Positions 1-5,902 of a DNA stretch of 5,935 nucleotides are shown one piece after another (the first letter of the stretch is position 1; each line of letters starts with the position of its first letter). The DNA is from Myxococcaceae bacterium (GTDB lineage: Bacteria > Myxococcota > Myxococcia > Myxococcales > Myxococcaceae): the NCBI GenBank assembly GCA_018262385.1, contig JAGSPQ010000655.1:1-5935 (forward strand), written 5' to 3'. Made by a program: the position numbers and the translations under genes. The notes under the pieces are model-generated. The model was not told the DNA's origin. It worked only from the letters and a program-made list of their open reading frames with translations, and made no database searches.

Positions 1-1473
1 GCGGTCTTCGATGAAGCGGCTGGACATGATCCGCTCGCCCTTCGCCAGCTCCTCGCTCTGCCCAATCACCTGCAGCTGCCCGTTGTTCTCCTGGGTGACG
101 GTCAGGCGGTTGGTGGTCTGCAGCACGCCCCACCAGTTGGAAGGCTGGAGCGGGTCGAGCACCCGGCTGGAGATGGTGGTGGCGAGGCGGAAGTAGCCCT
201 TGCTGTTCTCGTCCATCGAGAACTGGTCGACGATGTGGCCGTCGATGGTGCCCGAGGCGACGTAGCGCGCCTTGTCCGGAGCGCTGATGTCGAACTTGTG
301 GACGTAGGTGGTGTCCTGCTGGCCCGGGCGCGGCCACCACCACCAGTGGCGGGTCGCCACGTAGAGGTTGCTGGCCGAGGCGTAGATCTCCCCCGACTCG
401 CCGAGGATGCTGTTGCGGTCGACCGTCGGGCCGGGGTTGGCCAGGTCCAGCGTCGCCACCGTCACCACGCCCAGCCGGGTCGGCGCGTTGACCTTGCTGA
501 AGCTCGCGCAGTCCTGCGGCATGATCGTGCTCTGGCCGTTGATCACCGCCTGCCCCGGAGGCAGCCAGTCGGCCAGCACCTGGGCGCGGATCAACCCCTC
601 GTTGACGACGATCAGCTCGTCGTAGGTCGCCGCCAGCCGGGCCTTGTTCTCCGGGCGATAGAGGGTCTCGTTCCAATCCGGCCAGAACTTCACCGTCGGC
701 GGGAAGCGGAACTGGTCGGTCATCACCATCCGCACCGAGGTGCCGATCTTCCGCGCGCTCTGGTACGAGCCGGGCAGGAAGTACTCGTTGAGCACCTTCA
801 TGTTCGCCATGTCCGAGACGTCGAACACCGTCATCTTGGTGGTGTTCGAGTAGTAGTAGCCGCAGTTGAGCGCGTCACAGCGAAAGCCGAGCTCGGGCTG
901 CAGCGGGTACTTGCGGAACACCTGGGAGAAGACGACCGCCTTGTTGGTGCCGTCGAGGAACATCTCGCGCGGGTACCCCTCGACCGCCACCTTGCCGAGG
1001 ATCGCCAGGTCCGTCGCCGGCCACGACCTCGTCGCGTAGAGCTTGCCGCCCGAGAGCACGAAGATCCGGGTGCCGTCGTTCTTGATGAAGTCCGCCTCGT
1101 CCACCCCGGCGACCTGGTTGTTGGTGGTGGTGAAGTCCTTCGGCGGCGGCGCGCTCTTCGACGATTCGGCCGAAGCGCCCGCGCTCGGGCCGGCGTTGGC
1201 AAAGTCCACCCCGCCCCGCCCGTCGAACCCACCGCCCCACCAGCCCCAGCTGGGCACCTGGTCCCGCTGCGCCTCGAGCTGGGTGCGCATCTGCTTCACC
1301 GCGGTGTCTTCGAGGTAGTTCTCGAGGTCCTGGCAGGCGCTGCCGCCCTTGAAGCTCAACAGCTCGGCCCGGTTCTGCACCGCCGGCGGCTCGGGGGTCA
1401 CATTGCCACTGCAGCCGGCGGCCAGCCCGGCCACCGTGCCCATCATCCACTTGCGCCATCGAGCCTTGATCAT
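1..1473 (-). CDS. Beta-propeller domain lipoprotein, C-terminus cut by window edge
   Basis: The frame is open for 491 codons from ATG 1473 to the left edge, with no stop in the window, so the C-terminus is missing. Residues 1-21 form a lipoprotein signal: K3/R5/R7/K8, a short hydrophobic stretch, then LAAGC with C21 as the likely lipidated cysteine. A is at -3 rather than the usual L. Residues about 22-112 are a variable linker. From 117 comes the hallmark of the secreted beta-propeller family (Pfam Beta_propel, PF09826): TNNQVAGVDEADFIKNDG at 117-134, DQFSMDENSKGYFRLATT at 416-433, and ERIMSSRFIEDR at 480-491. The last normally introduces the next blades, so I infer roughly 100-250 residues are missing. 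The start is supported by a GGGAG ribosome site 7 nt upstream. The protein should be exported and anchored in the cell envelope. Its biochemical role is unknown; the fold usually acts as a binding scaffold. It is divergent from the FHA gene. The family call is by motif recognition. Confidence 0.85.
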   Translation of the reverse strand, partial: MIKARWRKWMMGTVAGLAAGCSGNVTPEPPAVQNRAELLSFKGGSACQDLENYLEDTAVKQMRTQLEAQRDQVPSWGWWGGGFDGRGGVDFANAGPSAGASAESSKSAPPPKDFTTTNNQVAGVDEADFIKNDGTRIFVLSGGKLYATRSWPATDLAILGKVAVEGYPREMFLDGTNKAVVFSQVFRKYPLQPELGFRCDALNCGYYYSNTTKMTVFDVSDMANMKVLNEYFLPGSYQSARKIGTSVRMVMTDQFRFPPTVKFWPDWNETLYRPENKARLAATYDELIVVNEGLIRAQVLADWLPPGQAVINGQSTIMPQDCASFSKVNAPTRLGVVTVATLDLANPGPTVDRNSILGESGEIYASASNLYVATRHWWWWPRPGQQDTTYVHKFDISAPDKARYVASGTIDGHIVDQFSMDENSKGYFRLATTISSRVLDPLQPSNWWGVLQTTNRLTVTQENNGQLQVIGQSEELAKGERIMSSRFIEDR

Positions 1474-1480
1474 CGGAAGT

Positions 1481-1485
1481 CTCCC
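1481..1485 (-). promoter_or_regulatory. Ribosome binding site of the beta-propeller lipoprotein gene
   Basis: On the minus strand this reads GGGAG, separated by 7 nt from the ATG whose first base is 1473. It is the best Shine-Dalgarno match near any start in the window. It decides the start, because the lipoprotein signal peptide begins directly there. Confidence 0.6.
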
Positions 1486-1529
1486 GTTCCCCGTTTTCGT
1501 CCAGTCCAGCAACCGGCACGGTGTGCTTA

Positions 1530-1542
1530 GGCTGGGCCAGCC
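1530..1542. promoter_or_regulatory. Palindrome in divergent intergenic region, possible operator
   Basis: GGCTGG-G-CCAGCC is a perfect inverted repeat with 6-bp arms and a 1-bp centre. It lies 57 bp upstream of the lipoprotein start and 172 bp upstream of the FHA-protein start. Such a compact dyad in a divergent promoter region could be an operator, or could form a small structure in the lipoprotein mRNA leader. I could not identify a convincing -35/-10 pair on either strand around it, so its role is inferred from position only. Confidence 0.3.
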
Positions 1543-1576
1543 AAAACCGGTGTCATTGTGGTGGCTTGTGCGTCCT

Positions 1577-1602
1577 CCCGCCTCAAAAACCTGAGGGGCG
1601 GG
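1577..1602. other. GC-rich intergenic hairpin
   Basis: CCTCA at 1581-1585 pairs with TGAGG at 1592-1596 across a 6-nt AAAACC loop. After a 2-nt bulge (1597-1598) the stem continues with CCCG 1577-1580 against CGGG 1599-1602, giving 9 base pairs in total. It lies between two divergently transcribed genes, so it cannot terminate either one, and no T tract follows directly. It could be a leader-RNA structure of either gene or chance in GC-rich DNA. The rest of 1474-1713 shows no convincing gene. Confidence 0.3.
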
Positions 1603-1713
1603 CGCGGCGAGTGAAGGAGATCCGAGGCGGGCCTTTTTGCGGGCCACCGCGCAACTCAGAAGTAGCGCGTCGAGTTGCACACGGTATGGTTCGCGGCGGA
1701 GCGAATCGAAAAC

Positions 1714-2481
1714 ATGAGTGACGTCAAATTGCCCGCGCACCTCGTCGAGGTGCTGGACACCATGTCGCAGGAAATGGGTGTGCCGCGCGACGCGCTGGTG
1801 TCCCAGGCGGTCTTCCAGTTCGCGCGGCTCAGCGGCTACCTCGTCGCCGGGAAGACCTCGTCCGTCCCCGCGGTGGCCTCCGCGCCGATCAAGGCCGCGC
1901 CCGTCTCCCCCGCGAGCAAGGCGGTGCTGGCCCCGGTCGGGCTGAAGAAGCGCGCCCCCGAGCCGGAGCCGGAGCCGGAGCCCGAAGAGGAGCCGCCCTC
2001 CGAGGACGAAGAGGGCAACCCGTTCGACGAGCAGGTCGAGGACGCTCCGCCGGAAGAAGAGCCGGTGGACGAGGCTGCGCAGGACGAAGAGCCCCCGCCG
2101 GACGAGGAGCCGCCGCCCGAGGAAGAGCCGCCGCCGGAAGAAGAGCCGGAGCCCGAGCCCGCTCCTCCCCCTTCGAAGGGCAAGAGCCCGACGATGGTGA
2201 TCTCGATGGCCGGCCGCGAGGCGTACAAGATGACCGGCGATCAGGTCCTGCTCGGGCGCGGCAAGCACTGCGACTTCGTGATCGAGTCCAACCGGGTCTC
2301 CCGCGAGCACGCCCGCTTCACCAAGAAGGGCGGCGACTTCTTCGTCGAAGACCTCGGCAGCAGCAACGGCACCTTCGTCGGCGCGGGCAGCAAGGACAAG
2401 CTCACCGGCCCGAAGAAGCTCAAGGATGGCGACGACGTCACCTTCGGCACCGAGAAGGTGAAGGTCGCGATCAAGAAGTAG
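1714..2481 (+). CDS. FHA domain protein with RHH-like N-terminus and acidic Glu/Pro linker
   Basis: The product has 255 residues. Residues 5-42 (LPAHLVEVLDTMSQEMGVPR... to ...FARLSGY) resemble a ribbon-helix-helix/CopG-like dimer: a short strand, then two helices around the VPRDALVSQAV turn. Residues 82-153 are an extremely acidic, Pro-rich disordered linker. Residues 159-255 form a forkhead-associated domain with the phosphothreonine-binding signature residues: LLGRG 179-183, SREHA 196-200, and SSNGTFV 216-222. FHA domains bind phosphothreonine peptides, so the protein probably acts in Ser/Thr-kinase signalling, a system rich in Myxococcota. No signal peptide is seen, so it is cytoplasmic. 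The ATG at 1714 is preferred over an upstream TTG at 1675: it has GGAG at 1698-1701 (12 nt away, a rather long gap) and begins directly at the conserved-looking KLPAHL segment. FHA assignment is confident; the RHH assignment is inference. It ends 4 bp from the convergent SEC-C gene. Confidence 0.88.
   Translation: MSDVKLPAHLVEVLDTMSQEMGVPRDALVSQAVFQFARLSGYLVAGKTSSVPAVASAPIKAAPVSPASKAVLAPVGLKKRAPEPEPEPEPEEEPPSEDEEGNPFDEQVEDAPPEEEPVDEAAQDEEPPPDEEPPPEEEPPPEEEPEPEPAPPPSKGKSPTMVISMAGREAYKMTGDQVLLGRGKHCDFVIESNRVSREHARFTKKGGDFFVEDLGSSNGTFVGAGSKDKLTGPKKLKDGDDVTFGTEKVKVAIKK
2083..2154 (+). repeat. Tandem 18-bp coding repeat, [DE]EEPPP units in FHA linker
   Basis: Residues 124-141 are three hexapeptides (DEEPPP, DEEPPP, EEEPPP), followed by a diverged fourth unit EEEPEP. 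Each unit is 18 bp, at 2083, 2101, 2119 and 2137. An earlier run of alternating Pro-Glu dipeptides occupies 1957-1983. Synonymous codons differ between units (gaa/gag, ccc/ccg), so the copies are not recent perfect duplications. The run most likely encodes an extended, charged spacer between the N-terminal module and the FHA domain, and its length may vary between strains. Confidence 0.7.
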
Positions 2482-2485
2482 CGGG

Positions 2486-2662
2486 TCAGGTCTTGCCCTT
2501 CGCCGCGCGCGCTTCCTTCAGCACCTGGGGCAGGTGGCAGTCCTTGAACGTCTTGCCGCTGCCGCACGGGCAGGGATCGCTGCGCTTGGGCATCGCGGCC
2601 GGCTTCTTCTTCAGGCCGGTGGCGAGCAGGACCCTGGAGACGAGACCCGAGAGGAAGCTCAT
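2486..2662 (-). CDS. Small SEC-C motif zinc-binding protein
   Basis: This encodes 58 residues. Residues 27-43 carry the SEC-C signature: D29-P-C31-P-C33-G-S-G-K, then C42-H43, i.e. CxC-x8-CH. This is the zinc ligand set known from the SecA C-terminus and many small accessory proteins, where it can contact ribosomes or SecB. The N-terminus (MSFLSGLVSRVLLATGLKKK) is a short amphipathic or hydrophobic helix with a basic end and might associate with membrane; this is inference. The start ATG at 2660-2662 overlaps the stop TGA (2659-2661) of the upstream M50 protease gene as ATGA, so translation is probably coupled. GAGG lies close upstream. It ends 4 bp from the converging FHA gene stop. Function beyond zinc binding is unknown. 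Confidence 0.82.
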   Translation of the reverse strand: MSFLSGLVSRVLLATGLKKKPAAMPKRSDPCPCGSGKTFKDCHLPQVLKEARAAKGKT

Positions 2663-3766
2663 TGCCTCGCGAATCTATCGCCGGACGGACGCCCGAAGCG
2701 GGCGAAGACGTCGGCCATCGCCGCCTGCTGCGCCAGCTCCTGCTCGGTGATCAGCCCGAGGAACTCCTCGCCCGAGACGACCGCGATGTACGGCGACTCG
2801 GCGGCGTTCATCTGGGTCCGGGCCTCGGTCAGCGGCACGGTGGCCGCAATCGTCGGCACCTCCCGCTTCATCGCCGCGGCGACGTAGGCGTAGGGCCCCT
2901 TCTCCTGGGCGGCGGTCACCAGCTCCCGGCGGGTCACCACTCCCACCAGCCGCCGGTCGTGCAGCACCGCGAACGCCGGCTGCGGGTTTCGCACCAGCCA
3001 CTGAATCGCATCGGCCATCGTGGTGTCGGGCGCGAACGTCACCGCCCGCGGGTTGATCGCCTGCGCCACCGTGACGTGCTCCAGCGCACCGCTCATCTTC
3101 TCTTCCCGGGCCTCGGCGTTGGCGCCGAAGAAGACGAACAGCGCGATCAGCCCGAGCATCAGCTGGCCGGTGAAGAGCGAGAACAGCAGCATCGCCACCG
3201 CCAGCACCCGGGCGACCACCGCGGCAATCGCGGTCGCCTTCGAGGGCCCCAGCCCCATCGAGAGCACCGAGCGCAGCACCCGGCCGCCGTCCATTGGCAG
3301 CGCCGGGAGCATGTTGAACACCGCCAGCATCACGTTGCTCGCGGTGAGCATCACCCACATCGTCTGCAGCGAAGGCGCCGAGTCGGCCAGGCCGGAGAAC
3401 GCGTTGAGCATCCCCTCGCTGCCCAGCCAGACCGCCCCGACCCCGAACAGCCCGAACGCGATTGCCACGTTCACCAGCGGGCCCACCACCGCGATCAGCA
3501 GCTCCTGCCCGGGGGTCTTGGGCTTCTTCGACATCTGCGCCATCCCGCCGATCGGCAGCAGGATGATCTCCCGCACCGGGATCCCGAAGCCCTTGGCCAC
3601 CAGCGAGTGCCCCAGCTCGTGCAAGCACCACCAGCAGCATCCCGAACGCGGCGCCCTGGAGGCCGAACCGGCTCCACTGGAAGGCGCCCAGTCCCAACGC
3701 GAGCAGGAAGGTGCTGTGGACCTTGAGGTCGATCCCGAACAGCCGAACGAGGCGAATAGATCCCAT
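2659..3766 (-). CDS. M50 site-2-type membrane metalloprotease with two CBS domains, frameshifted
   Basis: Joining two frames gives a 368-residue protein. Residues 1-48 (MGSIRLVRLFGIDLKVHSTF..., ending GMLLVVL) are read from ATG 3766. Residues 49-368 continue in the +1 frame from CAC at 3621-3619. The first part has the strand and helix that open rhomboid-unrelated S2P proteases. The second part has the zinc and catalytic motif HELGH 49-53, GPLVN 95-99, the second active-site motif NMLPALPMDGGR 151-162 with D159 as third zinc ligand, about six hydrophobic segments up to 212, and two CBS domains at about 230-285 and 295-345. The family cleaves transmembrane substrates in regulated intramembrane proteolysis (SpoIVFB, Mycobacterium Rip3). 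CBS domains usually sense adenine nucleotides. The break is one apparent extra base in 3622-3625, where CTTGCAC replaces an expected CTGCAC. As written, the uncorrected product would lack the catalytic motif. The gene sits 44 bp after the nhaR-like gene and overlaps the SEC-C gene by ATGA. Upstream ribosome site is weak. Confidence 0.85.
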
Positions 3767-3810
3767 TGACTCAACCAGTAACCCCGCCCGGGACCTGCGC
3801 CACGAAGGAT

Positions 3811-4734
3811 TTACCGGCGGGAATCCTCGGTTTTTCCGAAGAGTTCCCTTCGGGCCGAGTCGGCCACCGCCACCACCGCCGCGTGCCGCAGCCGCCGCTC
3901 GACCGAGATCGCCCAGAAGCGCTCGGTGACGTCTTCGGTGCGCCCGACCACCTGCACGTCGTACTGCCGGCAGACCTCGTCTTCGATCACCGTCGGGGCG
4001 GCGAACACTCCCCGGCCCCGCATCCCGAAGGTCATCAGCAGCGCGCTGTCGTCGAACTCCGCCACCACCTTCGGCCGCACTCCCAGGCTGTCGAGCCAGA
4101 TCTCGAGCTGGCGCCGCACGGTGGTCGCGCGCGACGGCAGCAGCATCGGGGTGCCGTCCAGGGTCTTGGGGAACCCGCGGCGCAGCGAGGCGGCCTGGCC
4201 GGGGCGGGCGAAGAAGGTGGTCCCGCTCTCGCCCAGCGCGTGGCTGAACGCCTTCACCTTGATGTCCGCCGGCGCCGGCGAGTCCGCCAGCACCACGTCC
4301 AGCTCGTGCAGCGCCAGCTGGGCCAGCAGCTGCGGCAGCGGCCCCTCGTGACACTCCAGCTGCAGCAGCGGCACCGCGTCGAACGCCGGCTCGAGCAGCC
4401 GCTGGGCGACCAGCTTCGGGATCACGTCCGCCACTCCGACCGCGAACCGCAGCCCGGTGCCGGGAGCGCCGCCGGTCTCGAGCGACTTCTGCAGCTCCTT
4501 GCCGAGCCGGAAGATTTCGTCGGCGTACCGGAAGGTGGTCTGCCCGACATCGGTTAAAACCAGTTTACGGCCCTGACGCTGAAACAGCTTCTGGCCCAGG
4601 GACTCCTCCAGCGTCTTCAGCTGGGTGGAGATGGTGGGCTGCGAGAGGTGAAGCTCTTTGCTCGCGGCGGCAATTGTCCCGGCGCGGGCGACGGTCCAGA
4701 AGTAGAGAAGATGGTGGTAATTGAGCCAGGCCAT
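3811..4734 (-). CDS. nhaR: LysR-family transcriptional regulator, NhaR-like
   Basis: The full-length product has 307 residues, the usual LysR size. The N-terminal winged helix-turn-helix covers about 5-64: LNYHHLLYFWTVAR at 4-17, AAASKELHLSQPTISTQLKT at 22-41 as the HTH, then LEESLGQKLFQR 42-53. The effector-binding domain follows from about 92. Several stretches match what I recall of the NhaR subfamily: LNYHHLLYFW, RYADEIF 69-75, VGVADV 99-104, EFDDSALLMTFG 226-237, and FAAPT 244-248. E. coli NhaR activates the Na+/H+ antiporter gene nhaA under sodium and alkaline stress. No antiporter gene is in this window, so the regulon here is unknown and the name reflects subfamily only. The start is fixed by the conserved N-terminus. 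No Shine-Dalgarno is evident, and a -10-like TATAGT at 4748-4743 suggests a very short leader or none. It heads an operon with the M50 and SEC-C genes. Confidence 0.85.
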   Translation of the reverse strand: MAWLNYHHLLYFWTVARAGTIAAASKELHLSQPTISTQLKTLEESLGQKLFQRQGRKLVLTDVGQTTFRYADEIFRLGKELQKSLETGGAPGTGLRFAVGVADVIPKLVAQRLLEPAFDAVPLLQLECHEGPLPQLLAQLALHELDVVLADSPAPADIKVKAFSHALGESGTTFFARPGQAASLRRGFPKTLDGTPMLLPSRATTVRRQLEIWLDSLGVRPKVVAEFDDSALLMTFGMRGRGVFAAPTVIEDEVCRQYDVQVVGRTEDVTERFWAISVERRLRHAAVVAVADSARRELFGKTEDSRR

Positions 4735-4736
4735 TG

Positions 4737-4755
4737 GTTTTCACTATATGAACAC
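4737..4755. promoter_or_regulatory. LysR-type T-N11-A dyad between divergent starts
   Basis: TTCA (4740-4743), 5 bp, TGAA (4749-4752) form an inverted repeat. With flanking matches the arms extend to 7 bp with one mismatch over 4737-4755. T4740 and A4752 are separated by 11 bp, fitting the general LysR recognition rule T-N11-A with dyad symmetry. The site lies in an AT-rich patch, starts 3 bp from the regulator start codon and covers the ATG of the divergent aminopeptidase gene. On the minus strand TATAGT (4748-4743) resembles a -10 element, so bound regulator would block its own promoter. I saw no good -35 partner. The operator function is inferred. Confidence 0.45.
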
Positions 4756-5794
4756 TTTGATTCGAAACCTGCAGCAGACGGTGAATGGTTTGTGCTCGCT
4801 GGCCTGCGCCGGCCGGGCGCCGGGGACCGCCGGGGGCAAGGCGGCGCGGGCGGTGGTGCTCGAGGCGCTGCGTGAGGCGGGCTGCCAGCCGAAGGAGCAG
4901 GCGGTGCCCGGCTGCGAGGGCGCCAACGTGCTCGCCGAGGTGAAGGGCGACGCCGAGCGCTGGATCCTGGTCGGGGCGCACTACGACCACCTCGGCCAGC
5001 ACGGCTCGAACATCTACTTCGGCGCCGACGACAACGCGGCGGCGGTGGCGATCCTGGTCGAGGTCGGCCGCGCGCTCGCCGCCCAGCCGCCTTCCGGGCG
5101 CAGCGTGGTGCTCGCTGCGTTCGACGGGGAAGAGCCGCCCCACTTCCACACCGCCGGAATGGGCTCGGCCCACTTCGTCGCCCACCCCACCGTGCCGCTC
5201 GAGCAGCTCGACCTGATGGTCTGCATGGACCTGGTCGGCCACGCGGTCGGCCCGGCCGGAGCGCCGAGCGAGGTGCGCCAGTCGATCTTCGCCCTCGGCG
5301 CGGAGCGCAGCGAGGGCACCGCCGCGCTGGTCGATTCGCTGGCCCGCGCCCAGCCCGGGGTGGTGGTGCGCCGGGCGGACGCCGACGTGATTCCCGCGCT
5401 CTCCGACCACTGGGCCTTCTGGCACCAGCAGGTGCCGTTCCTGTTCCTCACCAACGGCCGCTGGGAGCACTACCACCAGCCGACCGACACCCCCGACAAG
5501 CTCGACTGGGCCAAGATGGCCGCCACCGCGCTGTGGCTCGAGCAGCTGGTGCGCGCCGCCTGTGCCCGGCCCGAGCGGAAGGTGCGGTTCGCCAACGTCC
5601 ACGACGACGCCTCGACCCTGACCAGCCTGCGGGGGCTGCTCACCGCGCTGCGGACGATCAAGCCCGACGCCGAGGTCGGCCTGAGCGCGATCGGCCGGCT
5701 GGAGACCCAGCTCAACGCCGCCGGGCAGCTGCCGCCCGAGCTCCACGCCCAGACCCAGGCGCTGGTCGAGATGATCGAGCTGTCGCTGAGCTGA
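4748..5794 (+). CDS. M28 family zinc aminopeptidase
   Basis: The product has 348 residues from ATG 4748. The di-zinc M28 residues can all be placed: H78 in VGAHYDH, bridging D95 in FGADDNAAAVA, catalytic E128 and zinc ligand E129 in AAFDGEEP, D161 in VCMDLVG, and H243 in EHYHQPTDT. AGRAPGTAGG at 21-30 is the typical motif near the start of this family. The enzyme should remove N-terminal residues from peptides or cleave dipeptides; substrate preference cannot be told. No signal peptide is present, so it appears cytoplasmic, whereas many relatives are exported. Residues about 275-348 form an extra C-terminal tail, probably helical. A TTG at 4721 is an alternative start but lies inside the divergent nhaR-like gene. 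ATG 4748 has no Shine-Dalgarno, so a slightly later start cannot be excluded. Confidence 0.87.
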   Translation: MNTLIRNLQQTVNGLCSLACAGRAPGTAGGKAARAVVLEALREAGCQPKEQAVPGCEGANVLAEVKGDAERWILVGAHYDHLGQHGSNIYFGADDNAAAVAILVEVGRALAAQPPSGRSVVLAAFDGEEPPHFHTAGMGSAHFVAHPTVPLEQLDLMVCMDLVGHAVGPAGAPSEVRQSIFALGAERSEGTAALVDSLARAQPGVVVRRADADVIPALSDHWAFWHQQVPFLFLTNGRWEHYHQPTDTPDKLDWAKMAATALWLEQLVRAACARPERKVRFANVHDDASTLTSLRGLLTALRTIKPDAEVGLSAIGRLETQLNAAGQLPPELHAQTQALVEMIELSLS

Positions 5795-5824
5795 CGCTTC
5801 CGCCGGCGGCGACTGACCCGTCTG

Positions 5825-5876
5825 TCGACTTCGCTCGAGATGAACGGGGGCACTCCGTTCATGCTGAGCTTGTCGA
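5825..5876. repeat. Hairpin-forming interspersed repeat (REP-like)
   Basis: Perfect 8-bp arms ATGAACGG 5840-5847 and CCGTTCAT 5855-5862 enclose a 7-nt loop. The stem continues past bulges with AG 5838-5839/CT 5864-5865, CTC 5834-5836/GAG 5866-5868, and TCGAC 5825-5829/GTCGA 5872-5876. The right arm (CCGTTCATGCTGAGCTTGTC, then GAAG) closely resembles, from memory, a palindromic repeat scattered between genes of many high-GC bacteria. Position just after the M28 stop, before a probable convergent gene end, is typical of such elements. It may act as a bidirectional terminator or mRNA stabiliser; there is no T tract. Family identity is from recall only. Confidence 0.6.
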
Positions 5877-5902
5877 AGCACGGGCTGGCCGCGGCCGCTG
5901 GG

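Noticed and set aside
1514..1526. Sigma-54-like GG...GC near GGCACGGTGTGC
   Set aside because: The GG and GC are separated by 8 bases instead of the required 10, and the rest of the consensus does not fit.
235..1530. 431-codon open frame on the plus strand
   Set aside because: It is antisense to the beta-propeller lipoprotein gene. Its product is Arg, Val, His and Leu-rich low-complexity, as expected from the opposite strand of GC-rich codons, with no recognisable domain.
1627..1645. GCGGGCC-TTTTT-GCGGGCC as a possible terminator
   Set aside because: The two heptamers are direct, not inverted, repeats, so they cannot form a stem. No gene ends nearby.
1613..1717. Possible leader peptide after the strong AAGGAG at 1613-1618
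   Set aside because: The only nearby start is TTG 1637, 18 nt away, giving 26 codons ending at TGA 1715-1717 over the FHA gene ATG. Spacing is poor and the composition is not gene-like.
1836..2228. Ser/Gly-rich 130-codon frame on the minus strand
   Set aside because: The apparent SSSGGG repeats are just the antisense reading of the Glu/Pro linker in the FHA protein.
2675..4354. 559-codon open frame on the minus strand
   Set aside because: It is mostly a shifted reading of the LysR and M50 genes, rich in Ala, Gly and Arg. Only a 48-residue stretch read from 3766 is real, as the N-terminus of the M50 protease.
4565..5881. 438-codon open frame on the minus strand
   Set aside because: It is antisense to the M28 aminopeptidase, whose zinc-binding residues are all intact on the plus strand. 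The antisense product is biased low-complexity.
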